From Hyphomicrobiales bacterium (GTDB lineage Bacteria; Pseudomonadota; Alphaproteobacteria; Rhizobiales; Rhizobiaceae), in contig UCMS01000009.1 in assembly GCA_900473805.1 (NCBI GenBank), forward strand, positions 112,340 to 176,339: 64,000 nucleotides of DNA. The letters run 5' to 3'. The position numbers and the translations under genes are program-made. Shown here one piece after another: positions 53,938 through 62,984 of this stretch. The stretch's first letter is position 1. Each line of letters opens with the position of its first letter. The notes beneath the pieces are model-generated. The model had not been told where the DNA came from. It searched no databases and worked only from the letters and a program-made list of their open reading frames with translations.

Positions 53938-54339
53938 TTAGCCGCCGACTTGGGCGATCCAGTCCGGCAGGCTGTAATAGTTGGAAATGCGGGCGACCTT
54001 GCCGTCGCGGATCTCGAAGAAGGCGCCAGCCGGCAGGCGGTATGTCTGGCCGTTGGCTTCTGGCAGACCTTCGTCGGTCGCGAGATAGGTGCCGTTGACG
54101 ATAAACTCGGCCGCACCGCGCGTGCCGTCCTCGTTCACCATGATCACCATCTCAGTGAGCTCTTCCTTGTAGCAGCGGTTCATGTGATCCATGAACTTGG
54201 CAAAAGCGTCCTTCCCCGTCTGGCGGGCGCCCTGGTTGATGTCATGGGCAACATCGTCGGTCAGGAGCGCGAGGAATCGGTCCATATCGCCGGCATTGAA
54301 GGCGTCATAATAGGCACGGATGGTGGCGGCGGCGGTCAT
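53938..54339 (-). CDS. SnoaL-like / NTF2-fold protein (ketosteroid isomerase-related)
   Basis: A 133-residue protein with the NTF2 cone fold: TAAATIRAYYDAFNAGDMDRFLALLTDDVAHDINQGARQTGKDAFAKFMDHMNRCY, then a beta-sheet half. Members of this superfamily include isomerases, hydratases and small sensors; no catalytic dyad can be proved here. GAGGAG precedes the ATG. It is divergent from an acetyltransferase gene with about 80 bases between them. Confidence 0.9.
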   Translation of the reverse strand: MTAAATIRAYYDAFNAGDMDRFLALLTDDVAHDINQGARQTGKDAFAKFMDHMNRCYKEELTEMVIMVNEDGTRGAAEFIVNGTYLATDEGLPEANGQTYRLPAGAFFEIRDGKVARISNYYSLPDWIAQVGG

Positions 54340-54420
54340 CGGTCACTCCTCGTCGTGGAATTGCTTTCTCAGGTCGTCTTGGATGGGTATAACCACTCCG
54401 CAACGGACTGAAAACACTCT

Positions 54421-55014
54421 ATGACGCTCACGATCCAATCCTTTTCCGGCAGCGACGCCACGCCCTTTTTCGGCGACCTCGCGCGGCTCAGAACCACCGT
54501 TTTCCGCGCCTTTCCCTATCTCTACGAGGGAAATCCGGATTACGAACAGACCTATCTTTCCACTTATGCGAAGTCCGAGGGTTCCGTCTTCGTCATCGCC
54601 CGCGATGGTGACCGGGTGGTCGGTGTTGCCACGGGAACGCCGATGGCGGGTGAGACGGATGAGGTCAAACGCCCCTTCCTTGCAGCAGGGCTCGATCCCC
54701 AACAGTTCTTCTATTTCGGCGAAAGCGTGCTTCTGTCGCAGTATCGCGGCCAGGGCATCGGCGTGAAATTCTTCGAGGGCCGCGAGGCGCAGGCGAAGAC
54801 ACTCGGGCTGCGCTACGCCACCTTCTGCGCCGTCGAACGCCCCGCCGACCATCCGCGTCGGCCCGCCGATTACCAGCCGCTCGACGCCTTCTGGGCCAAG
54901 CGTGGCTATACCCATCACCCCGCGCTTCGGACCACATTCACCTGGCGCGACCTCGACGAAACTGTCGAGAGCCCGAAGCCGCTTTCCTTCTGGATTAGGG
55001 ATCTCTCCGCATGA
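54421..55014 (+). CDS. GNAT-family N-acetyltransferase
   Basis: A 197-residue acetyltransferase with GESVLLSQYRGQGIGVKFFEGREAQAKTLGLRYATFCAV as the acetyl-CoA motif and a C-terminal domain ending RTTFTWRDLDE. Its stop overlaps the start of the next gene (ATGA), a nitrilase-type amidohydrolase. This acyltransferase-plus-amidohydrolase pair is common in proteobacteria and suggests a two-step modification and release of one small molecule, which has not been identified here. Confidence 0.92.
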   Translation: MTLTIQSFSGSDATPFFGDLARLRTTVFRAFPYLYEGNPDYEQTYLSTYAKSEGSVFVIARDGDRVVGVATGTPMAGETDEVKRPFLAAGLDPQQFFYFGESVLLSQYRGQGIGVKFFEGREAQAKTLGLRYATFCAVERPADHPRRPADYQPLDAFWAKRGYTHHPALRTTFTWRDLDETVESPKPLSFWIRDLSA

Positions 55015-55886
55015 CAGCCCTGACGCTCGCCGCCTGCCAATACAAGATCGACCTCATCGAGTCCTGGGAGGATTACGTTCTCCACCTGACGGGCCTGGTG
55101 CATCAGGCCGTCGAGCGGGGCGCAAAGCTCGTGCTCCTGCCGGAATATGCGGGCCTTGTGCTCACCGGCCAGCTCGATCCTCAAACCCGCTCGGACCTTA
55201 ATGGCTCGATTGCCGGCATCCAGCCGCTCATCCCAGCCTGGGTTGAACTCTGCGAAGAGCTTGCCCGCACCCATTCGATCGTCTTCCAGCCCGGCTCTGC
55301 CCCGGTTCTTGACCCCGACGGCCAATACCGGAACCGCGCCTTCCTGTTCGGTCCCGACGGGCTGATCGGTCATCAGGACAAGATCATCATGACCCGGTTC
55401 GAACGCGAGCAATGGGGCATTGCTGCCGGAAAGGACGGCCTCACCGCCTTCGACACGCCGCTCGGCAAGCTCGGCATCCTCATCTGCTACGACAACGAGT
55501 TCCCGATGCTGGCGCATGGCCTCGCCGAACAAGGCGTCGACCTGATCCTCGCCCCCTCCTGCACCGATACGCTGGCCGGCGCCTATCGCGTGCGCATCGG
55601 TGCTCAGGCCCGGGCGCTGGAAAACCAGATCGCCTTGCTCGCCTCCCCCACCGCGGGTACCGCGCCCTGGTCCCCGGCGCTCGACGAAAACCGCGGCCGC
55701 GCCGCTCTCTACGTCCCCTCCGACTACGGCATGCCGCCGAATGGCATCTATGCCGAAAGCGAGAGCGACGCTGTCGAGGAAAGCCACTGGCTGATCACCG
55801 AGATCGACCTCGACATGGTCCGCCGTCTCCGAACCGAAGGCCAGGTCGCCACCCGCCGCGACTGGCTGGAGCAGTTCGGGGTGTGA
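55011..55886 (+). CDS. Carbon-nitrogen hydrolase (nitrilase superfamily amidase)
   Basis: A 291-residue enzyme with the Glu-Lys-Cys triad: Glu45 in LVLLPEYAGLV, Lys124 in HQDKIIMTRFE and Cys159 in LGILICYDNEFP. The N-terminal strand LTLAACQYKIDLIESWEDYV is typical of the amidase branch rather than true nitrilases. Translation is coupled to the GNAT gene upstream by ATGA. The pair probably acts on the same metabolite, an amide or a short acyl-amine. Confidence 0.94.
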   Translation: MTALTLAACQYKIDLIESWEDYVLHLTGLVHQAVERGAKLVLLPEYAGLVLTGQLDPQTRSDLNGSIAGIQPLIPAWVELCEELARTHSIVFQPGSAPVLDPDGQYRNRAFLFGPDGLIGHQDKIIMTRFEREQWGIAAGKDGLTAFDTPLGKLGILICYDNEFPMLAHGLAEQGVDLILAPSCTDTLAGAYRVRIGAQARALENQIALLASPTAGTAPWSPALDENRGRAALYVPSDYGMPPNGIYAESESDAVEESHWLITEIDLDMVRRLRTEGQVATRRDWLEQFGV

Positions 55887-55958
55887 GGCGAACATCGCGT
55901 TCTGGCAAAGGGCAGGCAGGCGCGCTATGCTGGGCCAGCAACAAGCGGAGCAGCATGA

Positions 55959-56228
55959 ATGTCTTCCCGCACCACCATGACGATTGAGATAGGTCAGGAT
56001 GTGAAGGACCAGCTCGATGCGCTTGCATACGACGTGGACCAGAGCAGCCAGAAACTCGCCGAAGACGCCGTCACCAGGTTTGTCGCGCAGGAACTTGCCT
56101 TGCGCCAGTCAATCGAAAGGGGTCTTGCCGAGGGTCGAGCCGGCAAGACGGTCGCGCATGCCGAGGTCATCGCCGAAATGCGCGCCGTGATCGACACTGT
56201 CCGCCGTGAACGGACGGCGCGGGGATGA
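55959..56228 (+). CDS. Ribbon-helix-helix antitoxin (ParD/CopG-like)
   Basis: An 89-residue protein with a ribbon-helix-helix start (MTIEIGQDVKDQLDALAYDVDQSSQKLAEDAVTRFVAQELALRQSIERGLAEG) and a C-terminal helix that should wrap the toxin. GGAG lies eight bases before the ATG at 55959; an internal ATG at 55977 is possible. Its stop overlaps the ParE-type toxin start by ATGA. It presumably autorepresses the pair. Confidence 0.9.
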   Translation: MSSRTTMTIEIGQDVKDQLDALAYDVDQSSQKLAEDAVTRFVAQELALRQSIERGLAEGRAGKTVAHAEVIAEMRAVIDTVRRERTARG

Positions 56229-56539
56229 CTCGGCCGGTCGTGTGGGCGGCCGAGGCCACGCGTGACGCGCTCGATATACTCCGTCATATCGCACAGGATG
56301 ATCCCGACGTCGCAGAGCGGATCGTCGATCTGATCGAGACCGCAGACACTCGCCTGGGTGAGATTCCGACGGGGCGCCCCGGACGCATCGCTGGCACGTT
56401 TGAAAAATTCCTCGCCCCGCTTCCGTGGATCCTTTGTTATGCCATCGACGATCAACCCGACGCGGAGCGCGTTGTCATCCTGAGGGTGATCCATACGGCG
56501 CGAAACTGGCCGGGAGGCCGCTGGCCGCAGGAGGGCTAG
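56225..56539 (+). CDS. RelE/ParE-family toxin
   Basis: A 104-residue toxin with the ParE-type fold: RPVVWAAEATRDALDILRHIAQDDPDVAERIVDLIETADTRLGEIPTGRPGRIAGTFEKFLAPLPWILCYAI ending in VVILRVIHTARNWP. The helix-hairpin start and the C-terminal VxILRVxHxAR are family markers; ParE members usually block gyrase. It is translated together with the ribbon-helix-helix antitoxin. Confidence 0.92.
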   Translation: MTRPVVWAAEATRDALDILRHIAQDDPDVAERIVDLIETADTRLGEIPTGRPGRIAGTFEKFLAPLPWILCYAIDDQPDAERVVILRVIHTARNWPGGRWPQEG

Positions 56540-56549
56540 TCGTCCGGGC

Positions 56550-57809
56550 TTAGCGGCGCTGCATGCCTTGGCAACTCACGACCAACCCATCCCGCCGTCG
56601 CTCCAGAAACCGCCGCTCCGCCTCGCCCGGCGACAACGCCAGGGCGCGATCATAGGCATCGATTGCCTCGGGCACGTGTCCGAGGCGTCCCAGCAGATCT
56701 GCGCGCGCTGCATGGAACGGCAGGAAATCGGACAAGGCTTCGGCATCCAGTCCCTCGAGTTCGGTCAGCGCCTCCTCAACCCCCATCACCTCGGCCAGGG
56801 CCACCGCCCTGTTGATGCGGATCACCGGGTCGTCGCGCAGTTCGACGAGGATGTCATAAGCCGCCAGCACCGCTTTCCAGGGCGGCGGGTCGGCGAGCGT
56901 CTTGCGCCCGCACCAGAGCGCGTGGATCATCATTTGCAGGATACGCGGCCCCGGCCCCGAGAGACCGAGCGCCCGCCCACAGTAACGACGGGCCTGATCG
57001 ATCAGCGGCTTCGACCAGAGCGCCGGGTCCTGCTCCGCCAGCGGCACCATCACGCCGTCGCCGTCCATCCTCGCCGGCCGACGCGCCTCGGCGAAGCGGA
57101 TGGTTGCCGCGAGCGCCATCACCTCACCCTCCTGTGGCAACATCTCTGTCAGGAGTGCCGTCACCTCCAGCATCTCCCGGGCATAATCCGCATGCCGGCC
57201 GGTGCCCGCCGCATCCTCATGCGCCTTGGCATAGGCGACCTCCAAAGTCGACAATACCGCCGCCAGCCGCTCGGCCCAGTGTTCCGGCCCCGGCACCTCG
57301 AAACTGACGCCGGCTTCGGCAATCTTGCGTTTGGCCCGCACCAGCCGCTGCGCCAGCGTCGTTTCCGACACCAGGAAGGCCCGCGCCACCTCGTCCGTCG
57401 ACAGGCCACAGACGAGTTTCAATGTCAGCGCCGCCCGGCTGTCCGCGGCAACCGCCGGATGGCAGCAGACGAAGATCAGCTTCAGCCGCTCGTCGGGAAT
57501 GACGGCGTCATCGCTCGCCAGCCGATCCTCGGCGGTCGGTTCGGGCGCCGGCTCGTCCGGACGGTTGTCCGCCCGCGTTCGCCTGCGCCTTAGGATATCA
57601 AGCGCCGCACGCTCTGCCACCCGGTAGAGCCAGGCGGCCGGATCGCGCGGCAGGTCGCTGCCCGCCTCGCCCCAGGCCTTCACCGCCCTGAGGCAGCTTT
57701 CGGCAAAGGCCTCCTCCGCAAGGTCGAGATCGCGGTAGCGGGCGGCAAGGGCCGCACGAATGCGCCCGCCCGCCGCCCGAAACGTCTCGTCGAGAAGCCC
57801 GTCCCGCAT
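56550..57809 (-). CDS. ECF-type RNA polymerase sigma factor (ECF42 group)
   Basis: A 419-residue sigma factor. Region 2 (EEAFAESCLRAVKAWGEAGSDLPRDPAAWLYRVAERAALDILRRRRTRAD) and region 4 (LKLVCGLSTDEVARAFLVSETTLAQRLVRAKRKIAEAGVSFEVP) lie in the first 200 residues. A long C-terminal extension of TPR-like helices follows (ending in DFLPFHAARADLLGRLGHVPEAIDAYDRALALSPGEAERRFLERR). That plan, and the YCII/DGPF gene directly upstream, define the ECF42 group. No anti-sigma gene is present, as is usual for that group. Confidence 0.93.
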   Translation of the reverse strand: MRDGLLDETFRAAGGRIRAALAARYRDLDLAEEAFAESCLRAVKAWGEAGSDLPRDPAAWLYRVAERAALDILRRRRTRADNRPDEPAPEPTAEDRLASDDAVIPDERLKLIFVCCHPAVAADSRAALTLKLVCGLSTDEVARAFLVSETTLAQRLVRAKRKIAEAGVSFEVPGPEHWAERLAAVLSTLEVAYAKAHEDAAGTGRHADYAREMLEVTALLTEMLPQEGEVMALAATIRFAEARRPARMDGDGVMVPLAEQDPALWSKPLIDQARRYCGRALGLSGPGPRILQMMIHALWCGRKTLADPPPWKAVLAAYDILVELRDDPVIRINRAVALAEVMGVEEALTELEGLDAEALSDFLPFHAARADLLGRLGHVPEAIDAYDRALALSPGEAERRFLERRRDGLVVSCQGMQRR

Positions 57810-57815
57810 CGCCCC

Positions 57816-58187
57816 TCAGCGCTTCGCCGCCAGACCGGGCGGCATGGGCAGGACCGGCCGAACCTCGATGGCGCCATCCTTGCCGAGCGGCACCTTCCTG
57901 GCGATGGCGATCGCCGCATCCAGATCCTCGGCTTCCACGAGATAGAAACCACCCAGCTGTTCGCGCGTTTCGGCGAAGGGGCCGTCATGGATGGTCTGCT
58001 TGCCGGCGGTGGTGCGCACCGTGGTCGCCGCCTCCGTGCCCTTCAGCCCGGCGCCCCCGCGCATTTTTTCGCCCAACTCATGGCTGAAGGCGAAATGGCG
58101 CGGCCCGAGATCGGCCATGATCGGCCCGGTCTTGTCGGGTCCGCCGAAGATTTCCTCGTTTTCGTAGATCAACAGCAGGTATTGCAT
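57816..58187 (-). CDS. DGPF-domain (YCII-related) protein
   Basis: A 123-residue protein with the YCII fold: [14 protein letters not shown] at the start and [48 protein letters not shown] at the end, which contains the name-giving DGPF. GAGGGG precedes the ATG at 58187, and the sigma factor starts six bases after its stop. DGPF proteins accompany ECF42 sigma factors and are thought to be the target or signal component of that system. Confidence 0.92.
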   Translation of the reverse strand: MQYLLLIYENEEIFGGPDKTGPIMADLGPRHFAFSHELGEKMRGGAGLKGTEAATTVRTTAGKQTIHDGPFAETREQLGGFYLVEAEDLDAAIAIARKVPLGKDGAIEVRPVLPMPPGLAAKR

Positions 58188-58444
58188 CGTTCTCGCCCCT
58201 CCTTCGGGCCGCAGCGGCTCCGCCCATCGGTGCCACCGATCAAGAGACGCGGCACCCCGAGCGGATTCGACAAAGCCTCCGAAAAAATTTCGCCGACAGA
58301 CTATCGGCGAGTGGAACGCCCGTGGCAACGGCCAAGCCTGGTGACGAAGCGGAGCCTCCTGCCGCGCCAAAACCGCCGCGAAGGCCTGAAAATCCCGATC
58401 TTTCCGCTTTGCGAGAACTGGCCTCACTGCTATATGCGCGAACC

Positions 58445-60265
58445 ATGAGCACCGATCGCACGCCCCTGAGCCACATCCGCAACTTTTCCATCGTCGCCCA
58501 TATCGACCATGGCAAGTCCACTCTCGCCGACCGTCTGATCCAGACGACCGGGGGCCTTGCCGAGCGCGAGATGTCCGAACAGGTGCTGGACTCGATGGAT
58601 ATCGAGAAGGAACGCGGCATCACCATCAAGGCCCAGACGGTGCGCCTGCACTACAAGGCCAATGACGGCGAGACCTATGTGCTGAACCTGATCGACACGC
58701 CCGGACACGTCGACTTCGCCTACGAAGTTTCGCGCTCGCTCAGCGCCTGCGAAGGCTCGCTGCTCGTCGTCGACGCAAGCCAAGGCGTCGAAGCCCAGAC
58801 GCTCGCAAACGTCTATCAGGCGATCGACAACAATCACGAGCTGGTCACCGTCCTCAACAAGGTCGACCTGCCCGCCGCCGAGCCCGAGCGCATCAAGGAA
58901 CAGATCGAGGAAGTCATCGGCATCGATGCTTCCGAGGCCGTTCTGATCTCGGCGAAGACGGGCCTCGGCATTCCCGATGTTCTCGAAGCCATCGTGCACA
59001 AGCTGCCCGCGCCGAAGAGCGAAGGCGGCGAGAAGGCCCCATTGAAGGCACTGCTGGTCGACAGCTGGTACGACACCTATCTCGGCGTCATGGTTCTGGT
59101 CCGCGTGCTCGACGGCGTTTTGACCAAGGGCCAGACCATCCGCATGATGGGCACGGATGCGAAATACGCGATTGAACGCGTCGGCGTTCTGACCCCGAAG
59201 ATGGTTTCGGTCGACAGCCTCGGCCCGGGCGAAATCGGCTTCTTCACCGCCTCGATCAAGGAAGTGGCCGATACCCGCGTCGGCGATACCATCACCGAAG
59301 ACAAGCGCCCGACCGCCAAGATGCTGCCAGGCTTCAAGCCGGCCCAGCCGGTCGTGTTCTGCGGTCTCTTCCCGGTCGACGCCGCCGATTTCGAAGACCT
59401 GCGCGCCGCCATGGGCAAGCTGCGCCTCAACGACGCCTCCTTCTCCTTCGAAATGGAATCGTCCGCCGCCCTCGGCTTCGGCTTCCGCTGCGGCTTCCTC
59501 GGCCTGCTCCACCTCGAAATCATCCAGGAGCGCCTCGAGCGCGAATTCGATCTCGACCTGATCGCAACCGCCCCGTCCGTCGTCTACAAGCTTTTCATGA
59601 CCGACGGTACGGAACGCGAGCTGCACAATCCGGCCGACATGCCCGACGTGGTCAAGATCTCGGAAATCCACGAGCCGTGGATCAAGGCAACGATCCTCAC
59701 GCCCGACGACTATCTCGGCGGCATCCTCAAACTCTGCCAGGACCGGCGCGGCATCCAGACCGAACTCACTTACGTCGGCAAGCGCGCGATGATCACCTAT
59801 GAGCTGCCGCTCAACGAAGTGGTCTTCGATTTCTACGACCGCCTGAAGTCGATCTCCAAGGGCTACGCCTCCTTCGACTACCATCTCGACGGCCATCGCG
59901 AGGGCAACCTCGTCAAGATGTCGATCCTCGTCAACGGCGAGCCGGTCGATGCGCTGTCGATGATGGTGCACCGCATGGCAGCCGAAAAGCGCGGCCGCGA
60001 CATGTGCGAAAAGCTCAAGGACCTGATCCCCAAGCACATGTTCAAGATCCCGATCCAGGCTGCCATCGGCGGCAACGTGATCGCCCGCGAAACCATCTCG
60101 GCACTGCGCAAGGACGTGACCGCCAAGTGCTACGGCGGCGACGCCAGCCGCAAGCGCAAGCTCCTCGACAAGCAGAAGGCCGGCAAGAAGCGCATGCGCC
60201 AGTTCGGCAAGGTCGAGATCCCGCAGGAAGCGTTTATCGCAGCGCTGAAGATGAGCGACGAATAA
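58445..60265 (+). CDS. lepA: Elongation factor 4 (EF4/LepA)
   Basis: A 606-residue ribosome-binding GTPase that back-translocates or remodels stalled ribosomes. The G domain has [10 protein letters not shown] (G1, residues 18-27), [10 protein letters not shown] (G2), DTPGHVDF (G3), NKVDLP (G4) and SAKTG (G5). The EF4-specific C-terminal domain ([22 protein letters not shown]) is complete. The start at 58445 was chosen because it gives the family N-terminus [21 protein letters not shown]; a longer frame adds about 41 low-complexity residues. It is followed by a terminator. Confidence 0.97.
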   Translation: MSTDRTPLSHIRNFSIVAHIDHGKSTLADRLIQTTGGLAEREMSEQVLDSMDIEKERGITIKAQTVRLHYKANDGETYVLNLIDTPGHVDFAYEVSRSLSACEGSLLVVDASQGVEAQTLANVYQAIDNNHELVTVLNKVDLPAAEPERIKEQIEEVIGIDASEAVLISAKTGLGIPDVLEAIVHKLPAPKSEGGEKAPLKALLVDSWYDTYLGVMVLVRVLDGVLTKGQTIRMMGTDAKYAIERVGVLTPKMVSVDSLGPGEIGFFTASIKEVADTRVGDTITEDKRPTAKMLPGFKPAQPVVFCGLFPVDAADFEDLRAAMGKLRLNDASFSFEMESSAALGFGFRCGFLGLLHLEIIQERLEREFDLDLIATAPSVVYKLFMTDGTERELHNPADMPDVVKISEIHEPWIKATILTPDDYLGGILKLCQDRRGIQTELTYVGKRAMITYELPLNEVVFDFYDRLKSISKGYASFDYHLDGHREGNLVKMSILVNGEPVDALSMMVHRMAAEKRGRDMCEKLKDLIPKHMFKIPIQAAIGGNVIARETISALRKDVTAKCYGGDASRKRKLLDKQKAGKKRMRQFGKVEIPQEAFIAALKMSDE

Positions 60266-60277
60266 AGACGATGTCAG

Positions 60278-60305
60278 CGCCGGCGAAAGCCGGCGTTTTC
60301 GTTTT
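60278..60305 (+). terminator. Terminator after lepA
   Basis: CGCCGGC, a GAAA tetraloop and GCCGGCG are followed by TTTTCGTTTT, a compact strong terminator directly after the lepA stop. Confidence 0.85.
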
Positions 60306-60311
60306 GATGTC

Positions 60312-60677
60312 TCAGCTTACCCGTCGACCATCATCGAGGTCAGGCTGCGCCCGCGCAGACGTCCGCCCCGCATGCTCCAGCCCCCAGCCGCCAATGGCAT
60401 CGAGTACCGGCACCAGCGAGCGGCCGTAGTCGGTATAGTCATATTCGACATAGACCATGTCGCCCTCTTTCAGCGGCCGGCGTGACACGATCCCGTCGCG
60501 CTGCAGGGCGGCCAGATTTTCCGACAGGACCTTTTCGGATACCCCGACGGTGCGACTCAGGTCGCCGAAGGTGGCCGGCCCGTCGCGCAGACGCCACAAG
60601 ATCCTCGGTTTCCACTTGCCGCCGATCACCTCGATCGTCGCCATGACCGGGCAGTCAAGCATCTTGTCCATGTCCAC
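60312..60677 (-). CDS. HxlR-family transcriptional regulator
   Basis: A 121-residue winged-helix regulator with the family start LDCPVMATIEVIGGKWKPRILWRLRDGPATFGDLSRTVGVSEKVLSENLAALQRDGIVSRR and the wing YVEYDYTDYGRSLVPVLDAI. Cys9 is the conserved redox-type cysteine of this family, which often controls electrophile or quinone defence genes. It is divergent from a small monooxygenase gene, its likely target. Confidence 0.93.
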   Translation of the reverse strand: MDMDKMLDCPVMATIEVIGGKWKPRILWRLRDGPATFGDLSRTVGVSEKVLSENLAALQRDGIVSRRPLKEGDMVYVEYDYTDYGRSLVPVLDAIGGWGLEHAGRTSARAQPDLDDGRRVS

Positions 60678-60788
60678 CGGATGTCCTTCTTGAGCCTATC
60701 CTCGCGGCAAGCCCTAACCTCCAGGTAAGCCCTTGCGTGCGCGCAGTTTTTCGCCAGCATGCAATTCCACAACCGGAGGACGCTGCGC

Positions 60789-61103
60789 ATGATCGTCGAA
60801 TATATCCGCTACGAACTCAAGACCCATCAACCGGGCGAGCTTGTGGAGGCCTATCGGCAGGCCACGCCCCACCTCGAGGCGGCCCCACAATGCCTCGGCT
60901 ACGAGATGTCGCATTGCGTCGAGGAGCCATCGAGCCTGACGCTCCGCATCCTCTGGACTTCGACAGAGGACCATCTGCAGGGCTTTCGCAAAAGCCGCCA
61001 TTTCCCACCCTTCCTGGCTGCCATCCGGCCCTTCATCGGCGAGATTGCCGAGATGCGCCATTATGCGCCGACAGACATCGCCTGGGGCCGCACTGAAGGA
61101 TGA
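60789..61103 (+). CDS. ABM-type putative quinol monooxygenase
   Basis: A 104-residue dimeric alpha-beta barrel protein (MIVEYIRYELKTHQPGELVEAYRQATPHLEAAPQCLGYEMSHCVEEPSSLTLRILW), of the antibiotic biosynthesis monooxygenase superfamily. GGAGG lies about ten bases before the ATG at 60789. Small members such as YgiN handle quinols. It is divergent from HxlR, which in other bacteria answers quinones or aldehydes, so the two may form a detoxification pair. Confidence 0.88.
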   Translation: MIVEYIRYELKTHQPGELVEAYRQATPHLEAAPQCLGYEMSHCVEEPSSLTLRILWTSTEDHLQGFRKSRHFPPFLAAIRPFIGEIAEMRHYAPTDIAWGRTEG

Positions 61104-61202
61104 TGCCTGCGAGGTCGGCGCTTGAGACCCTTGCTCTGTAAGGGCCGGCTCTACCCGCCTTGTTCGTTTTGCGCTAGAATGCCTCAGCCTTGGAGCCACG
61201 CC

Positions 61203-61433
61203 ATGTCCATCGAAGCCCGAAAGCCACAGGACCTGACCGTCAGCGAAGCCCTCGTCGCCGAGGCAGAAGCGCTCGGTCTCGACATCACGGGTGCCGCCGA
61301 ACAAGGCATTGCCCGCGCCATCAAAGCGGAAAAAGAACGGCGCTGGAAGATTGAGAACGCCGATGCGATCAAGGCCGACAATGAATATGTCGCCAAACAC
61401 GGCCTGCCGCTCGCCAAATACCGGCAGTTCTGA
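61203..61433 (+). CDS. ccdA: CcdA-type antitoxin
   Basis: A 76-residue antitoxin (MSIEARKPQDLTVSEALVAEAEALGLDITGAAEQGIARAIKAEKERRWKIENADAIKADNEYVAKHGLPLAKYRQF). It has an N-terminal ribbon-helix-helix and a C-terminal tail with AIKADNEYVAKHGLPLAKYR, the segment that binds CcdB. It sits two bases before the CcdB gene, which completes the module. Confidence 0.92.
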   Translation: MSIEARKPQDLTVSEALVAEAEALGLDITGAAEQGIARAIKAEKERRWKIENADAIKADNEYVAKHGLPLAKYRQF

Positions 61434-61435
61434 CC

Positions 61436-61735
61436 ATGGCGCGATTTCGGGTCCATCGCCTGAAATCGGAAGACCAACTGGTCATCGACCTCCAGTCCGA
61501 CTTTCTGCAGGACCTGCCCACGCGTGTCGTCGCACCCTTGCAACCCGTGGACACTGTGTCATGGGTCATCGCGCGGCTTACGCCCCGGTTTGAGGTCAAC
61601 GGCAAGACCTATGTCATGGCCACCCATCGGCTCGCCGCTCTTCCGCTCGCTGAAATCGGCCCCTCCGTCGCCGACCTCTCGCCCCGCGCCGACGAGATCA
61701 CCGCCGCCACCGACTTCCTCTTCCAGGGCTTTTGA
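61436..61735 (+). CDS. ccdB: CcdB-type gyrase toxin
   Basis: A 99-residue protein with the CcdB fold: MARFRVHRLKSEDQLVIDLQSDFLQDLPTRVVAPLQPV at the start and LTPRFEVNGKTYVMATHRLAALPLAEIGPSVADLSPRADEITAATDFLFQGF at the end. CcdB poisons DNA gyrase through its C-terminal residues; the usual WGI end is replaced by QGF here, so gyrase activity needs testing. It starts two bases after ccdA. Confidence 0.92.
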   Translation: MARFRVHRLKSEDQLVIDLQSDFLQDLPTRVVAPLQPVDTVSWVIARLTPRFEVNGKTYVMATHRLAALPLAEIGPSVADLSPRADEITAATDFLFQGF

Positions 61736-61738
61736 CGC

Positions 61739-62764
61739 TCAGTCCCAGGCGATGTCGAAGGTCAGCGTCGCGTTGCCGCTCGCCAGCGAATGGCCGGTGA
61801 TGTCGCAGTTGGTCTTGGAGCGCACGGGGGCCGCGCCCGCCAGCGTGAACTGCGCCATGGCGTAGGTGATGTGATAGTGGCCGCGCACCTCGTAGTCGGT
61901 CGCCGGGCAACCCTTCTTGAAGGTGTGGGCGATGCCCTCGATCAGCACGCCATCAGGATTGTCCATGCTCCACGGCTTGCCGTGGAACAGCACCGTGCCA
62001 CGCTTTACCGTGCCCGCAATCGACTTCTTCGGCCGTTCGTAGGCGATGATCCCCTTGGCTCCATCGACGATGACGATCGAGCCGTTGTGGTCGTAGGGAA
62101 TGCCGTCGAGCGTTTCCATATCGATCACTTCGACCTTCGACAGGCGGCCAATGCCGTTGCCTGACGGGACCGCGGCCGGGCCTTGGGCAGAAACGGCCGC
62201 GACGACCGGCGCAGATGCCCTTATCACGCCGCTCGGCACGGCATTGTCGCGCCGGCCCTCGGCGTAGACCAGCTTGCCTTCCTCGCAGGTTCGCCAGATG
62301 CCGTATTCGCCCTGATGATACCGCCAGACGGGAAAGCAGAAGCCGGGGCCGAGGATCTCGATGTCGGGCCACTCGCTGTCTGCGCGCGGATGGAAGGCAA
62401 GATCGGAGCCGGGGAAGCCAAAGGCATCGGTCCACCCGCCCTTGCCGTCGGAGATCAGCAGACTGATCTCGGAACCCGCGTGACCGAAACAGCTGGCCGC
62501 GCCGCTTGCCTGGACATGGACGATGATCTCGTCCACCGCGTCGCCGTTGATGTCCCTGACCTCGTATGGCAGTTCGAGCTTCGAACCATTCGCCTCCGGG
62601 CAGGCCCGCATTTCGGGTGTGTCCAGTGTGGCAAGCGCCGCGTCGATCTGCGCCGGGGTCAATGCCAGCGCCGACGCCGGGGCGAGCACCATCATCAACA
62701 GGCTCGCGAGCATCTGGCGCCGCATCGCGGTATCTTTTTGCTTGCGGTCTGCCCTCGCCATCAT
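61739..62764 (-). CDS. Large exported protein of unknown function
   Basis: A protein of about 341 residues with a basic start and hydrophobic stretch (MRRQMLASLLMMVLAPASALAL) and a mature domain of about 310 residues. It contains VRDINGDAVDEIIVHV, an FG-GAP/VCBS-like turn that may bind calcium, and Cys residues likely paired (ACPEANG, SCFGH, CFPVW, TCEEG, CPATD, NCD). AGGGG lies before the ATG at 62764. I do not recognise a family. It is convergent with ccdB and may be a periplasmic or surface protein. Confidence 0.75.
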   Translation of the reverse strand: MMARADRKQKDTAMRRQMLASLLMMVLAPASALALTPAQIDAALATLDTPEMRACPEANGSKLELPYEVRDINGDAVDEIIVHVQASGAASCFGHAGSEISLLISDGKGGWTDAFGFPGSDLAFHPRADSEWPDIEILGPGFCFPVWRYHQGEYGIWRTCEEGKLVYAEGRRDNAVPSGVIRASAPVVAAVSAQGPAAVPSGNGIGRLSKVEVIDMETLDGIPYDHNGSIVIVDGAKGIIAYERPKKSIAGTVKRGTVLFHGKPWSMDNPDGVLIEGIAHTFKKGCPATDYEVRGHYHITYAMAQFTLAGAAPVRSKTNCDITGHSLASGNATLTFDIAWD

Positions 62765-62984
62765 CGTCGCCCCTGCGTTCACGTGTTGCGGGCGAGACTG
62801 GAACGGCAATCTTGAGCGAGACGTTAACGGCGGCGGGAAGCGAGAGACCACGCTTTGCGCGTCGTTAAGATCCACCGTGGCATTCGTGCAAAATACCAGC
62901 CGACGGACCACCGTGTCGGATATTTACATTTCAATGAATTTTAGTAGCCTCCCCTAATAAGAAGAACAAAGGGGAGAGACGGAC

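Noticed and set aside
58430..60037. A 535-codon open frame on the minus strand opposite lepA
   Set aside because: It mirrors the conserved lepA coding sequence and shows no domain or start signal.
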